The notes: generated from the sequence alone by a model not told the origin. A stretch of DNA of 44,026 nt from Pseudomonadota bacterium (GCA_023436825.1 JAEZHS010000564.1:1-44026), one strand, 5' to 3'; counted from the first letter of the stretch, positions 18,000 to 26,017 are shown. Translations and numbers: made by a program.

Positions 18000-18881
18000 T
18001 CAGGGCCCGGTCTTCCTGATCAGCCTGCGCAGGATCGCCGTGCCGGCATTGCCGCGCACCGACTGATCCCAGAGCTCACGAAACATGGTCTCGTGCAGCG
18101 CCACCGCCTCGGCAGCTCCGGTGACCGTGGCGACGCCAGAGGTGATGTTGGGCAACTCGCCCAGCCGATAGGGGCTGACCGAAACCAGCGCGCCTTCGGC
18201 GCGACGGAATATCTGGAAGGTCTGGCTCGGCAGAGCCCCCTCCACCAGGCCGATCTGGATGCCGACCGGCTCCTGCTCCATGAGGGTCGCGATGCGCTCG
18301 ACCTCGATCGCCGCCGCCTGACGGCGCTGCTTCTGGACCGAGGGCGGCAGATCCAGGCGTCCGACCAGACCCAGGCGCAGGAAACGCTCGATCTCGACCA
18401 GGCCGATCACGCTCGCGATGTTGGGCTGTCGCTGGCGCACCAGCGATTTGCGTTCCGAGAGAATCCGCAGCACGTCGTCGACCTGCCGCTTGAACTCGGC
18501 CTTGGGGGCGGTGGCGGGCATGGCTTCCATCAGCATCTGGCGTAGATGCTCGTTGTAGGCGTCGGTGGTCAGCAGGAAGGAGATCGGCTCGTAATGGGCC
18601 AGCACGCGTTCGGAGGTCAGTTCGATCTGCCGCATGCGCTCCAGGAAGCTCACGGCGTTGCTGTGATACTCGACCCCGGCATCCAGCAAGGAAGCCAGCG
18701 ACACGCCGAGAAGTTCCGATACCCGCTCGAGCGTCTCGATCTTGATCAGTTCCCCCTTCTCCATCCGGTAGACCGCCGCGCGCGACAGGCCGAGCCGAAG
18801 CGCCACCTCCTCCGAGCTCAGCCCCTTGCCCACCCGATATGCACGCAGTCTTTCGGCGATCTGATCGTAGCGTATGGCCAT
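18000..18881 (-). CDS. XRE-family transcriptional regulator of the importer module
   Basis: A 293-residue regulator. Residues 7-60 form a Cro/CI helix-turn-helix (SSEEVALRLGLSRAAVYRME; KIETLERVSELLGVSLASLL). The remaining ~230 residues are a larger domain with a late region, FRRAEGALVSVSPYRLGELP, probably sensing a ligand; I cannot name the domain. The ATG at 18881 starts right before the HTH. The same frame stays open upstream through an ATG at 18992 (MQALRLILQA) inside the right copy of the 74-bp repeat. It is convergent with the importer and the likely reader of the 14003-14020 palindrome. Confidence 0.85.
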   Translation of the reverse strand: MAIRYDQIAERLRAYRVGKGLSSEEVALRLGLSRAAVYRMEKGELIKIETLERVSELLGVSLASLLDAGVEYHSNAVSFLERMRQIELTSERVLAHYEPISFLLTTDAYNEHLRQMLMEAMPATAPKAEFKRQVDDVLRILSERKSLVRQRQPNIASVIGLVEIERFLRLGLVGRLDLPPSVQKQRRQAAAIEVERIATLMEQEPVGIQIGLVEGALPSQTFQIFRRAEGALVSVSPYRLGELPNITSGVATVTGAAEAVALHETMFRELWDQSVRGNAGTAILRRLIRKTGP

Positions 18882-18963
18882 CGGCCCGCTGTTCCGTGTG
18901 AAGCCTTCTTTGTCCGCGTTATGGCACGAAGCTTCTCCCTCTGACCAGAAAGAGAGCGCGATC

Positions 18964-19037
18964 GCTTGCAGGATGAGCCGCAATGCCTGCATTCTCCTTC
19001 GAGCACCTTCTTGGGCTAAGGGAAGCAACCGGTGCGG
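18964..19037. repeat. 74-bp direct repeat, right copy
   Basis: Same orientation as 11285-11358. On the minus strand it holds an ATG at 18992 opening MQALRLILQA, matching gene X's MQPLRSILQA; similarity stops right after. On the plus strand it holds GGAAG and the GTG start (19032) of the COQ4-like gene. Both start codons sit at the same offsets as in the left copy (28 and 68 bases from the left edge). Confidence 0.65.
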
Positions 19038-19991
19038 AAAATCGAGCGTCGAGAGAGCGACGCCATCCTGGGCGCCATGCGCCAGGTGGCTCTGGCGGGC
19101 GGCCACGCCATCACTTGGGCCGACACCACGAGCGTGGTCGCGGCCGGGCGGTACCTGCTGCGCCGTCATGACCTTCTGGACATCGGGACGCTGCCCGCGG
19201 TGGCGCCGTCCGATCTCGTCTCCGCGCTACGCGGCAATCCGGAGGTGGCGCGCGAGGCGGTGAAGTATCTCGCCATCATGGCGATGGTCGACGGGTCGCT
19301 CGACCACAAGAAGCTCGCTCGCGTGCTCGAATACTCCCGCGCCCTCGACGTCGAGGCCGACTATCTCACCGATCTCGTCGAGGCGGCGTCAGGACATCTC
19401 GCCTGGGCCACAGCGGACATGTGGCGCAAGAACTTCGACAGCGTGCTCAGCCGCTCGTCCGAAGGCCTCGATCCGAACGTCTGGATCAGGCCCTACGCGG
19501 GCGCGAACGCCGAACCCGCGCTGGTGGCGCGCTACGACGCTCTGGGCAAGCTGCCGCAAAGCTCCTTCGGCAAGGCGCTGTGGGACTTCGACAAGCAAAA
19601 CGGCTACCCGTTCCCGGGCGATCCGCAGGCGCTCAATGCCAGCTTCGGCACGCCGCACGATTCGACGCACGTGATCTCGGGCTATGACACCAGCGCGCGC
19701 GGCGAGCTTCTGGTCTCGACCTTCACGGCCGGCATGCACCCGATCAATCCGATGAGCGGGCACATCCTGCCGGTGATCTTCTTCTTCCATTTTGGCGAGC
19801 AGCTGAACGATGTCGGCCACGCCGGCAAGGGCGGGCTCGATCCCGACGAGTTCTGGCACGCCTGGGCACGCGGCGCTGAGATGACCGTCGATATCTTCGA
19901 TCCCAAGTGGAATGTCTGGGACTGGGTCGAACACGACCTCGAGGAGCTGCGGCGTGACTGGAACGTCACGCCGGCTGGCCGGCACGGCTGA
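19032..19991 (+). CDS. COQ4-like protein with N-terminal TerB-like helical domain
   Basis: A 319-residue protein. Residues ~65-130 (KYLAIMAMVDGSLDHKKLAR) resemble the helical TerB/tellurite-resistance fold. The rest resembles COQ4, the ubiquinone-biosynthesis protein: PHDSTHVISGYDTSARGE carries the HDxxH zinc-site signature at His209-His213, followed by GHILPVIFFFHFGEQL. COQ4 proteins bind metal and a lipid-like quinone precursor. The GTG start has AGGGAAG upstream, within the repeat. The SDR operon ends in convergent orientation 3 bp downstream. Assignment to ubiquinone synthesis is by family only. Confidence 0.72.
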   Translation: MRKIERRESDAILGAMRQVALAGGHAITWADTTSVVAAGRYLLRRHDLLDIGTLPAVAPSDLVSALRGNPEVAREAVKYLAIMAMVDGSLDHKKLARVLEYSRALDVEADYLTDLVEAASGHLAWATADMWRKNFDSVLSRSSEGLDPNVWIRPYAGANAEPALVARYDALGKLPQSSFGKALWDFDKQNGYPFPGDPQALNASFGTPHDSTHVISGYDTSARGELLVSTFTAGMHPINPMSGHILPVIFFFHFGEQLNDVGHAGKGGLDPDEFWHAWARGAEMTVDIFDPKWNVWDWVEHDLEELRRDWNVTPAGRHG

Positions 19992-19994
19992 CGG

Positions 19995-20165
19995 TCAGCT
20001 CCTGTCGTCCGGCTTGCCGCGGTCGCGCGCGAACATCGGTTGGCTGGCGGCCGCCTGCTGCTTCCGCGTCTCGGGGTCGGCCGTCGAGTCCTTGCGGTAG
20101 AGGTGCCACGCGAAGCCGCCGGCGCCCACGAGGACGACGACGGCCAGTACTTCGTAAAGAGACAT
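19995..20165 (-). CDS. Small single-pass membrane protein
   Basis: A 56-residue protein with an N-terminal helix (MSLYEVLAVVVLVGAGGFAW) followed by a hydrophilic tail (HLYRKDSTADPETRKQQAAA). It starts 7 bp after the SDR stop and would be read from the same transcript. I recognise no family. Its Shine-Dalgarno is weak, but hydrophobicity and position support a real gene. Confidence 0.5.
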   Translation of the reverse strand: MSLYEVLAVVVLVGAGGFAWHLYRKDSTADPETRKQQAAASQPMFARDRGKPDDRS

Positions 20166-20172
20166 ACCCGCG

Positions 20173-20970
20173 CTACACCACCGGGCTCGCGCCGCCGTCG
20201 ACATTGATGGCAACGCCGGTGATGAAGGAGCCGGCATCCGAGCACAGGAAGCAGGCCATGCGCGCGAATTCCTCGGCCTTGCCCATGCGGCCGAGCGGGA
20301 TGCGGCCCTTGGCCATGCCGGCCAGGAACTCTTCGTAGGTCTTGCCCTCGCCGGCCGCGGTCTTGTGGCGGCGCACCCACTGGTCGCTTTCGATCAGGCC
20401 GACCAGCATGGCGTTGACCAGCACGCCGTGCGGCGCGTTCTCGTGGGCGAGCGCCTTGGTGAGCGCCATGCCGGCGGCGCGGCTGACGCTGGTCGGCGCG
20501 GAGTTGGCGTTGGGCGCCTTGGCGCCGATGTTCAGCACGTTGACGATGCGGCCCCACTTGCGCTGGCGCATGCCGGGCAGCACGGCGCGGATGGTGCGGA
20601 TGGCGGCGAACAGCTTCAGGTCGAGGTCGCCCTGCCAGTCCTCGTCGGTCACCGTCTCGAACGGCTTGGCGTGGCTGATGCCGGCGTTGTTGACCAGGAT
20701 GTCGACCTTGCCGAACTCGGCCTCGATCTTCTTGAAGGTATCGGCGATCGGCTGCGCCTTGGAGACATCGCAGGAATAGGCCTCGATCATGGCGTTGGTC
20801 TTGCCGGCGGCCTTGGCGACCTCGGCCTTGGCCGCAGCCAACGCATCGGCCTTGCGCGCCAGCAGCGCCACCGAGGCGCCCGAGGCCGCAAATTCCTTGG
20901 CCATGGCCAGACCCAGGCCCGTGCTCGCGCCGGTGATCGTCGCCACGCGGCCGTCCATACGTACGTCCAT
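20173..20970 (-). CDS. Short-chain dehydrogenase/reductase with altered catalytic site
   Basis: A 265-residue classical-SDR fold with the cofactor loop TGASTGLG (residues ~14-21), the NNAG motif and the C-terminal VDGGAS. Where YxxxK is expected the protein reads PTSVSRAAGMALTKALA, so Tyr is replaced by Thr and Lys by Arg. Relatives with this TSVSR pattern exist among annotated SDRs. It may use another acid, bind without turnover, or act on an unusual substrate. The start has GGGGAGGACGAG upstream. It leads the small membrane-protein gene. Confidence 0.82.
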   Translation of the reverse strand: MDVRMDGRVATITGASTGLGLAMAKEFAASGASVALLARKADALAAAKAEVAKAAGKTNAMIEAYSCDVSKAQPIADTFKKIEAEFGKVDILVNNAGISHAKPFETVTDEDWQGDLDLKLFAAIRTIRAVLPGMRQRKWGRIVNVLNIGAKAPNANSAPTSVSRAAGMALTKALAHENAPHGVLVNAMLVGLIESDQWVRRHKTAAGEGKTYEEFLAGMAKGRIPLGRMGKAEEFARMACFLCSDAGSFITGVAINVDGGASPVV

Positions 20971-21042
20971 CTCGTCCTCCCCGATTCACGGAAGGTCGCC
21001 ACCTTATCGTCCGGAACGCGGGAGTCGAGATGTAACCAGACA

Positions 21043-21149
21043 CCTCACCCTGAGGAGCGGTCTGTAGGACCGCGTCTCGAAGGGTGGGCGACAACGAGGC
21101 TTGTTGCCCACCCTTCGAGACGCGCCCTTCGGCGCTCCTCAGGGTGAGG
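21043..21149. repeat. Long nested inverted repeat (intergenic palindromic element)
   Basis: Outer arms CCTCACCCTGAGGAG (21043-21057) and its exact complement (21135-21149) enclose inner 18-bp perfect arms GCGTCTCGAAGGGTGGGC (21072-21089) and 21106-21123, with a small terminal loop flanked by ACAA/TTGT. The whole 107 bp would fold into one long hairpin between the VOC and SDR genes. Palindromes of this CCTCAGGGTGAGG kind are dispersed in many alphaproteobacterial genomes; this one may end VOC transcription. Confidence 0.75.
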
Positions 21150-21157
21150 CCCTTTCT

Positions 21158-21583
21158 CTAAGGCGCAGGCTCAGGCGTCGTGAACTGGGCGGCGTATTCC
21201 GGCGTCGGCGGGATCGGCTTGATGACGTCGATCGCCACACCGTTGGGATCCTCGGTGATGAAATGCCGCTGGCCGAACGGCTCGTCCCGCAGGGTGACAT
21301 GGATCTTCAGGCCGGCGGCCACCGCCTTGGCGTACTCGGCATCGACATCCTCGACCTCGAGATTGACCAGCAGACCCGCCGCCTTGCGCTGGAACGGCGC
21401 CGGCAGCGAATCGTGGCGGTAGTCGAGAATGGCAAGATTGGCCGACGGCGCGACCTTCGACGTCAGGTGAACGTACCAGTCGGACTGGAAGGCCGGCGCG
21501 AACTGGAAATGGCGCTGCCAGAAAGCAGCGGTGCCGGCTACGTCGTCGGTGCAGAGCACTGTGTAGAACTGGTTCAGCTGCAT
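21158..21583 (-). CDS. VOC-family (glyoxalase/bleomycin-resistance-like) protein
   Basis: A 141-residue protein with the paired beta-alpha-beta-beta-beta modules of vicinal-oxygen-chelate proteins: [20 protein letters not shown] at the N-terminus and [19 protein letters not shown] at the C-terminus. Such proteins are metal-dependent lyases or dioxygenases, or bind small molecules. A strong GAGGAGGG site precedes the ATG. It is divergent from a TetR regulator whose twin operators fill the shared promoter, so it is very probably its target. Confidence 0.85.
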   Translation of the reverse strand: MQLNQFYTVLCTDDVAGTAAFWQRHFQFAPAFQSDWYVHLTSKVAPSANLAILDYRHDSLPAPFQRKAAGLLVNLEVEDVDAEYAKAVAAGLKIHVTLRDEPFGQRHFITEDPNGVAIDVIKPIPPTPEYAAQFTTPEPAP

Positions 21584-21604
21584 TGCCCGTCCCTCCTCGT
21601 CGAT

Positions 21605-21625
21605 TTACATACTGTCTGTATGTAA
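21605..21625. promoter_or_regulatory. TetR operator site 1
   Basis: Perfect 8-bp arms TTACATAC and GTATGTAA flank the 5-bp centre TGTCT, 21 bp upstream of the VOC start. The arms match the TACATAC...GTATGTA layout known for AcrR-type TetR operators. Confidence 0.75.
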
Positions 21626-21634
21626 CGCGACCAT

Positions 21635-21655
21635 TTAGATACAGGATGTATGTAT
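21635..21655. promoter_or_regulatory. TetR operator site 2, overlapping the tetR start codon
   Basis: Arms TTAGATAC and GTATGTAT with a 5-bp centre AGGAT. It has the same spacing as site 1, centre-to-centre distance 30 bp, and covers the first two bases of the tetR ATG. Binding here should repress tetR itself. Confidence 0.7.
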
Positions 21656-22292
21656 GTCAAGACCCCGGACCCGGGCCGCCCGCACTCAAGCTGAACGCCT
21701 GGCGGTCACTCGCGCCGCCCTGCTCAAGGCGGCGCGAATGATCTTCGCTGAACAAGGCTATGCCGCTGCCGCCACCGAGGAGATCGTGCGGCGTGCCAAG
21801 GTCACGCGCGGCGCGCTCTACCATCACTTCGAAGACAAGCGCGCGCTGTTCGACGCCGTGGCGAGCGACGTGGCGCGTGAGATCGCCGAGAGGGTCGAGG
21901 CCGCGACGCCGATGGACGATCCGTTGAAGGCCCTGGTCGTTGGCACCGGTGCCTTCCTCGACGCCTGCCTTGATCCCGCGGTGCGCCGCATCTACCTGAT
22001 CGACGCGCCCGCCGTGCTGGGCTGGCATCGCTGGCGGGAGATCGACGCGCCGCACGGCGTGCGCTCGCTGCGCGAAGGCGTAACGGCGATGCTGGCCGCG
22101 CATCCGGTCGATGGGCTCGCCGTCGAACCTACGACGTTCCTGCTGGCCGGCGCGTTCAACGAAGCTGCGCTGTGGGTCGCCGAAGCCAAGGATGAGAAGG
22201 CGGCACGACGTGATATGGACCGCTCGCTCGCGCTCCTTATCGAGCGGCTGTTCGTACAGTCTCGATCGCCGCGAGCACGCGCTCGGGCGTAG
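21654..22292 (+). CDS. TetR-family repressor
   Basis: A 212-residue regulator with an N-terminal helix-turn-helix (ATEEIVRRAKVTRGALYHHF) and a ligand-binding helical domain containing FLDACLDPAVRRIYLIDAPA. The ATG lies within operator site 2 with no room for a normal Shine-Dalgarno, so it may be leaderless or weakly translated. Its 3' end overlaps the convergent xdhB 3' end by 56 bp. Likely autoregulator and repressor of the VOC gene. Confidence 0.92.
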   Translation: MSRPRTRAARTQAERLAVTRAALLKAARMIFAEQGYAAAATEEIVRRAKVTRGALYHHFEDKRALFDAVASDVAREIAERVEAATPMDDPLKALVVGTGAFLDACLDPAVRRIYLIDAPAVLGWHRWREIDAPHGVRSLREGVTAMLAAHPVDGLAVEPTTFLLAGAFNEAALWVAEAKDEKAARRDMDRSLALLIERLFVQSRSPRARARA

Positions 22293-24543
22293 CCGGCGCA
22301 TCGAGCCGCACGGCGCGCCTGTGATCGCCGACCGTGGCGATCGCATCCTTGAGCGCCGTCCACACCGCTGTCGCCAGCAGCAGCGGCGGCTCGCCAACGG
22401 CTTTGGAACGGAAGATGGTCGCTTCGCGCGAGGGAGCGTTCTCCAGCATCTTCACATTGAACACCGCGGGCACGTCGCGGCTGCCCGGAATCTTGTAGGT
22501 CGAGGGTCCGACGGTGCGCAGCCGGCCCTGCTTGTCCCACCACAGTTCCTCGCAGGTCAGCCAACCCTGGCCCTGCACGAAGGCGCCCTCGATCTGGCCG
22601 AGATCGATGGCGGGATTGAGCGAGGCGCCGCAGTCCTGCACCAGGTCGGCACGCAGCACGCGGCTCTCGCCAGTGAGCGTGTCGACCGCCACCTCCGCCA
22701 TCGCCGCCCCGAAGGAGAAATAGAAGAACGGGTGGCCGCGCATCGCCACGCCGTCCCAATGAATCTTGGGCGTCTTGTAGTAGCCGGTCGACGACAGCGA
22801 GACGCGGCCCATGTAGCAGAGCTTCGCCATCTCGCCGAAGCTCATCACCTGGTTGCTGCCGGGTTTGGCGATGCGCACGTTGCCGTCGGCGAACTCGATG
22901 TCGTCTTGCGCGACACCGAAATGCTCGGCGGCGAAGGCGACCATGCGCTGCCTGATCGTGTTGGCAGCGTCCCACGCCGCCCAGCCATTGAGGTCCGAGC
23001 CCGTCGAGGCCGCGGTCGGCGAGGTGTTGGGCACCTCGGCAGTCGAAGTAGCCGACGGCCGGATGCGGTCGATGTCGACCTTGAAGACCTCGGCCACGAC
23101 CTGCGCCACCTTGATGAACAGCCCCTGCCCCATCTCGGTGCCGCCGTGGTTCAGGCGGATCGAGCCGTCGGTATAGACATGCACCAGCGCGCCAGCCTGG
23201 TTGAGATGCGGCAGGTTGAAGGAGATGCCGAACTTCAGCGGGAACAGGCCGAGCCCGCGCTTCAGCACCCGGTTGGCCTTGTTGAAGGCGTCGACTTCGG
23301 CGCGCCGGCGCTGCCATTCGCCAAGCTGCTTCACCTCGGCCCAGCAACGCGGCAGATGGTTCTCCTCGATCTTCTGGCCGTAGGGCGTCTCGTCGCCGCC
23401 CGGGCCGTAGAAGTTGAGCGCACGGACTTCGTTGGCGTCGCGACCGAGCCGGTGGGCGATGCGGTCGATCGCATCCTCCATCACCAGCACGCCTTGCGGG
23501 CCGCCGAAGCCGCGGAATGCCGTGTTCGACTGCTTGTTGGTGCGGCAGGCGTAGCCGACCGCACGGACGTGCGGGATCCAGTAGGCGTTGTCGACATGGG
23601 TGAGCGCGCGCGCCACCACGCCCGGCGTCATGTCGAGGCTGAAACCGGCATCGGCCGCCAGCACCGCGTCGAGCGCCAGCACGCGGCCCTCACCGTCGAA
23701 GCCCACCGTGTAGCGATAGTCGAAGCCGTGGCGCTTGCCGGTGGCAATGATGTCGATCTCGCGCGGCAGGCGCAGCTTCACCGGTTTGCCGGTCCGGGCA
23801 GCGGCCAGCGCCGCCGCGGCGGCGACCCACGAGGCGTTGCTCTCCTTGCCGCCGAAGCCACCGCCCAGGCGGCGCACCACCGCGGTGATGCGATTGTAGT
23901 CGCAGCCCAACACCTGGGCGCAGACATGCTGGACCTCGGTCGGATGCTGGGTCGAGGAGTGCACCACGAGATCGCCGTCCTCGCCAGGCAAGGCGAAGGC
24001 GATCTGGCCTTCGAGATAGAAGTGCTCCTGCCCGCCAACGCTGAACTCGCCCGTAAGCGTGTGCGGCGCCCCTCTCAGCGCCGCGTCGGGATCGCCGCGC
24101 AGGATGGTCGACGGCGCCTGGACGTAGGCCTGCCGCGCGAGCGCCGTCTGGACATCGAGGATCGCTTCGGTGGGTTCGATGTCGGGCTTCACGCGCTCGG
24201 CTGCAGCGCGGGCTGCATCGAGGGAACAAGCCACCACCATGGCCAGCGGCTGGCCAGCATGCTCGACGTTGTCCTCGGCGAACAACGGCTCTTCCTTGCC
24301 GGGGCTCGCGATGTTGTTGCGGCCGGGAATGTCACTCGCGGCAAACACCGCGACCACGCCGGGCGAAGACGTCGCCGGTGACAGGTCGAGCTTCCTGAGG
24401 CGTCCGCTGGCGATGGGGCTCAGGACCAGCGCGGCATGCAGCGTGCCGGGCGGCTCGGCGATGTCGTCGATGTAGAGCGCCTGGCCGGTGACGTGTTTCA
24501 ACGCACTGTCGTGGCGGTGCGCGGTGTGGATCTGGCCCTTCAT
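22237..24543 (-). CDS. xdhB: Xanthine dehydrogenase molybdopterin-binding subunit
   Basis: A 768-residue large subunit that carries the molybdenum cofactor and hydroxylates purines (hypoxanthine to xanthine to urate). Seen: QEHFYLEGQ with the substrate-binding Glu, GGGFGGKE, the cofactor motif AFRGFGGPQG with its substrate Arg, and the catalytic Glu in KAVGEPPLLLA near the C-terminus. Length fits the bacterial two-subunit type. The ATG overlaps the xdhA stop. No xdhC (cofactor insertase) follows; the 3' end instead runs into the convergent tetR gene. Related hydroxylases acting on other N-heterocycles cannot be excluded. Confidence 0.93.
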   Translation of the reverse strand: MKGQIHTAHRHDSALKHVTGQALYIDDIAEPPGTLHAALVLSPIASGRLRKLDLSPATSSPGVVAVFAASDIPGRNNIASPGKEEPLFAEDNVEHAGQPLAMVVACSLDAARAAAERVKPDIEPTEAILDVQTALARQAYVQAPSTILRGDPDAALRGAPHTLTGEFSVGGQEHFYLEGQIAFALPGEDGDLVVHSSTQHPTEVQHVCAQVLGCDYNRITAVVRRLGGGFGGKESNASWVAAAAALAAARTGKPVKLRLPREIDIIATGKRHGFDYRYTVGFDGEGRVLALDAVLAADAGFSLDMTPGVVARALTHVDNAYWIPHVRAVGYACRTNKQSNTAFRGFGGPQGVLVMEDAIDRIAHRLGRDANEVRALNFYGPGGDETPYGQKIEENHLPRCWAEVKQLGEWQRRRAEVDAFNKANRVLKRGLGLFPLKFGISFNLPHLNQAGALVHVYTDGSIRLNHGGTEMGQGLFIKVAQVVAEVFKVDIDRIRPSATSTAEVPNTSPTAASTGSDLNGWAAWDAANTIRQRMVAFAAEHFGVAQDDIEFADGNVRIAKPGSNQVMSFGEMAKLCYMGRVSLSSTGYYKTPKIHWDGVAMRGHPFFYFSFGAAMAEVAVDTLTGESRVLRADLVQDCGASLNPAIDLGQIEGAFVQGQGWLTCEELWWDKQGRLRTVGPSTYKIPGSRDVPAVFNVKMLENAPSREATIFRSKAVGEPPLLLATAVWTALKDAIATVGDHRRAVRLDAPATPERVLAAIETVRTAAR

Positions 24544-25922
24544 AGCGCCTCGACCTCCACGGCCTGGCCGGGCGAGGTGATGCGCAACTCGAGGCGGCGC
24601 AGGAGATTTTTGGCGGCCTGCAGGCGATAGGCCGCGCTGCCGCGCCAGTCGTCGATCGGCTTGAACTCTTTCTCCACTGCGGCGATGGCGGCGGCGAAGC
24701 CGTCCGTCTCGAGCGCCGCCTCGACCGCGACTGCGCGCTTGGGCGTTGCGGCCATGCCGCCGAAGGCGATGCGCACATCCTCGATGCGGCCGGACTTGAT
24801 CCGCAATCGATAGCCGGCCGCGACGGCCGAGATGTCCTGGTCGCGACGCTTGGAGAGCTTGTCGCAGAAGAACACTTCACCCTGCCACAGCTTCGGGATC
24901 GTAATGCTTTCGATCACTTCGTCGGCAGCCAGCGCCGTCTTGCGATAGTCGAGGAAGAATTCCCCCAGCGGCAGTTCGCGCGCGCCGCGCGTCGAGGTGA
25001 GTTTGAGCCGGGCCTCGAGCGCGATCAGCACCGGCGGCATGTCGCCGATCGGCGAAGCCGTGCCGATATTGCCGCCCAAGGTGCCCATGGTGCGGATCTG
25101 CCGGGAGCCCAGCCGCGCGAGATAGGCTTTGAGTGCCGGGTAGTTGGCGATCAGCGCCGGCATGGCCCGCGCATAGCTTGCGCCGGCGCCGATCGTGACC
25201 TCCTTGTCCGTCTCACTGACGGCGGTCAGTTCGGGAACATGCGCGACATGGATGACGGCGGCCGGCGGCGCACGCGACCGGCTGGCCAGCAAGCCGAGAT
25301 CGGTGGCGCCCGCCAGCAGAAGCGCGTCAGGATGCTTGGCGCGCAAGGCCAGAAGCTCGGCAAGCGAGCGCGGCGCATGGAACCGGTTGTCGAAGCTCGC
25401 CGATCCAGCACGCGTGGGCAGCGCCGGTGCGGGCTCGACGGCGAGGCCCGCGAGCTTGGTCATGGCGGCGACGATCGGCCGATAGCCGGTGCAGCGGCAG
25501 AGATTGCCGGCAAGCGCATCATGGATGGTGTCGAGGTCGGCCTTCTCGCCGCCCGCCGCGAAGGCGTAGGCCGACATCACGAAGCCCGGAGTGCAGAAGC
25601 CGCACTGCGTGGCATCGGATTCGGCCATCGCCACCTGGACGGCGTGTGGCGCGCCGCCCGGGCCGTGCAGGCCCTCGACGGTGCGCACGGCCTGGCCATC
25701 GATCTGCCCCAGCAGGGCGATGCAGGAATTCATAGCCTCGCGCTGACCGTCAGGGCGCTCCAGCACGACGGTGCAGGCGCCACAATCGCCCTCGGCGCAG
25801 CCCTCCTTGGTGCCCTTGAGGCCACGCTGCTCGCGCAGCCAGTCGAGCAGCGTCGCCATCGGCGAGACGCCGTCGAGCTCCACCGGCTGGTCGTTGATGA
25901 CAAAACGGATGCGGTCCGCCAT
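24540..25922 (-). CDS. xdhA: Xanthine dehydrogenase FeS/FAD subunit
   Basis: A 460-residue small subunit that passes electrons from the Mo site to NAD+. An N-terminal plant-type [2Fe-2S] domain (CAEGDCGACT and a further Cys) is followed by the second cluster (CGFCTPG ... CRCTGY). A FAD domain (LLLAGATDLGLLASR; TLGGNIGTASPIGDMPP) and a CO-dehydrogenase flavoprotein C-terminal domain follow. I placed the start at 25922 (MADRIRF); an extension to 25958 lacks support. It is divergent from the first deacetylase gene by under 100 bp. Confidence 0.93.
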   Translation of the reverse strand: MADRIRFVINDQPVELDGVSPMATLLDWLREQRGLKGTKEGCAEGDCGACTVVLERPDGQREAMNSCIALLGQIDGQAVRTVEGLHGPGGAPHAVQVAMAESDATQCGFCTPGFVMSAYAFAAGGEKADLDTIHDALAGNLCRCTGYRPIVAAMTKLAGLAVEPAPALPTRAGSASFDNRFHAPRSLAELLALRAKHPDALLLAGATDLGLLASRSRAPPAAVIHVAHVPELTAVSETDKEVTIGAGASYARAMPALIANYPALKAYLARLGSRQIRTMGTLGGNIGTASPIGDMPPVLIALEARLKLTSTRGARELPLGEFFLDYRKTALAADEVIESITIPKLWQGEVFFCDKLSKRRDQDISAVAAGYRLRIKSGRIEDVRIAFGGMAATPKRAVAVEAALETDGFAAAIAAVEKEFKPIDDWRGSAAYRLQAAKNLLRRLELRITSPGQAVEVEAL

Positions 25923-26017
25923 GCGAATGACTGTGATCGCGGTGTTCTTTATACGCAAGCGGTTGCTCCGCTGATCGGCGCATGATGCACTTCGCCTGCC
26001 ACAACAAGAGCCCTCAA

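Noticed and set aside
22111..24381. Very long open frame on the plus strand opposite xdhB
   Set aside because: It is rich in Arg, His, Ala and Gly with no domain, and lies wholly over a well-conserved gene. Long antisense frames are expected at this GC content.
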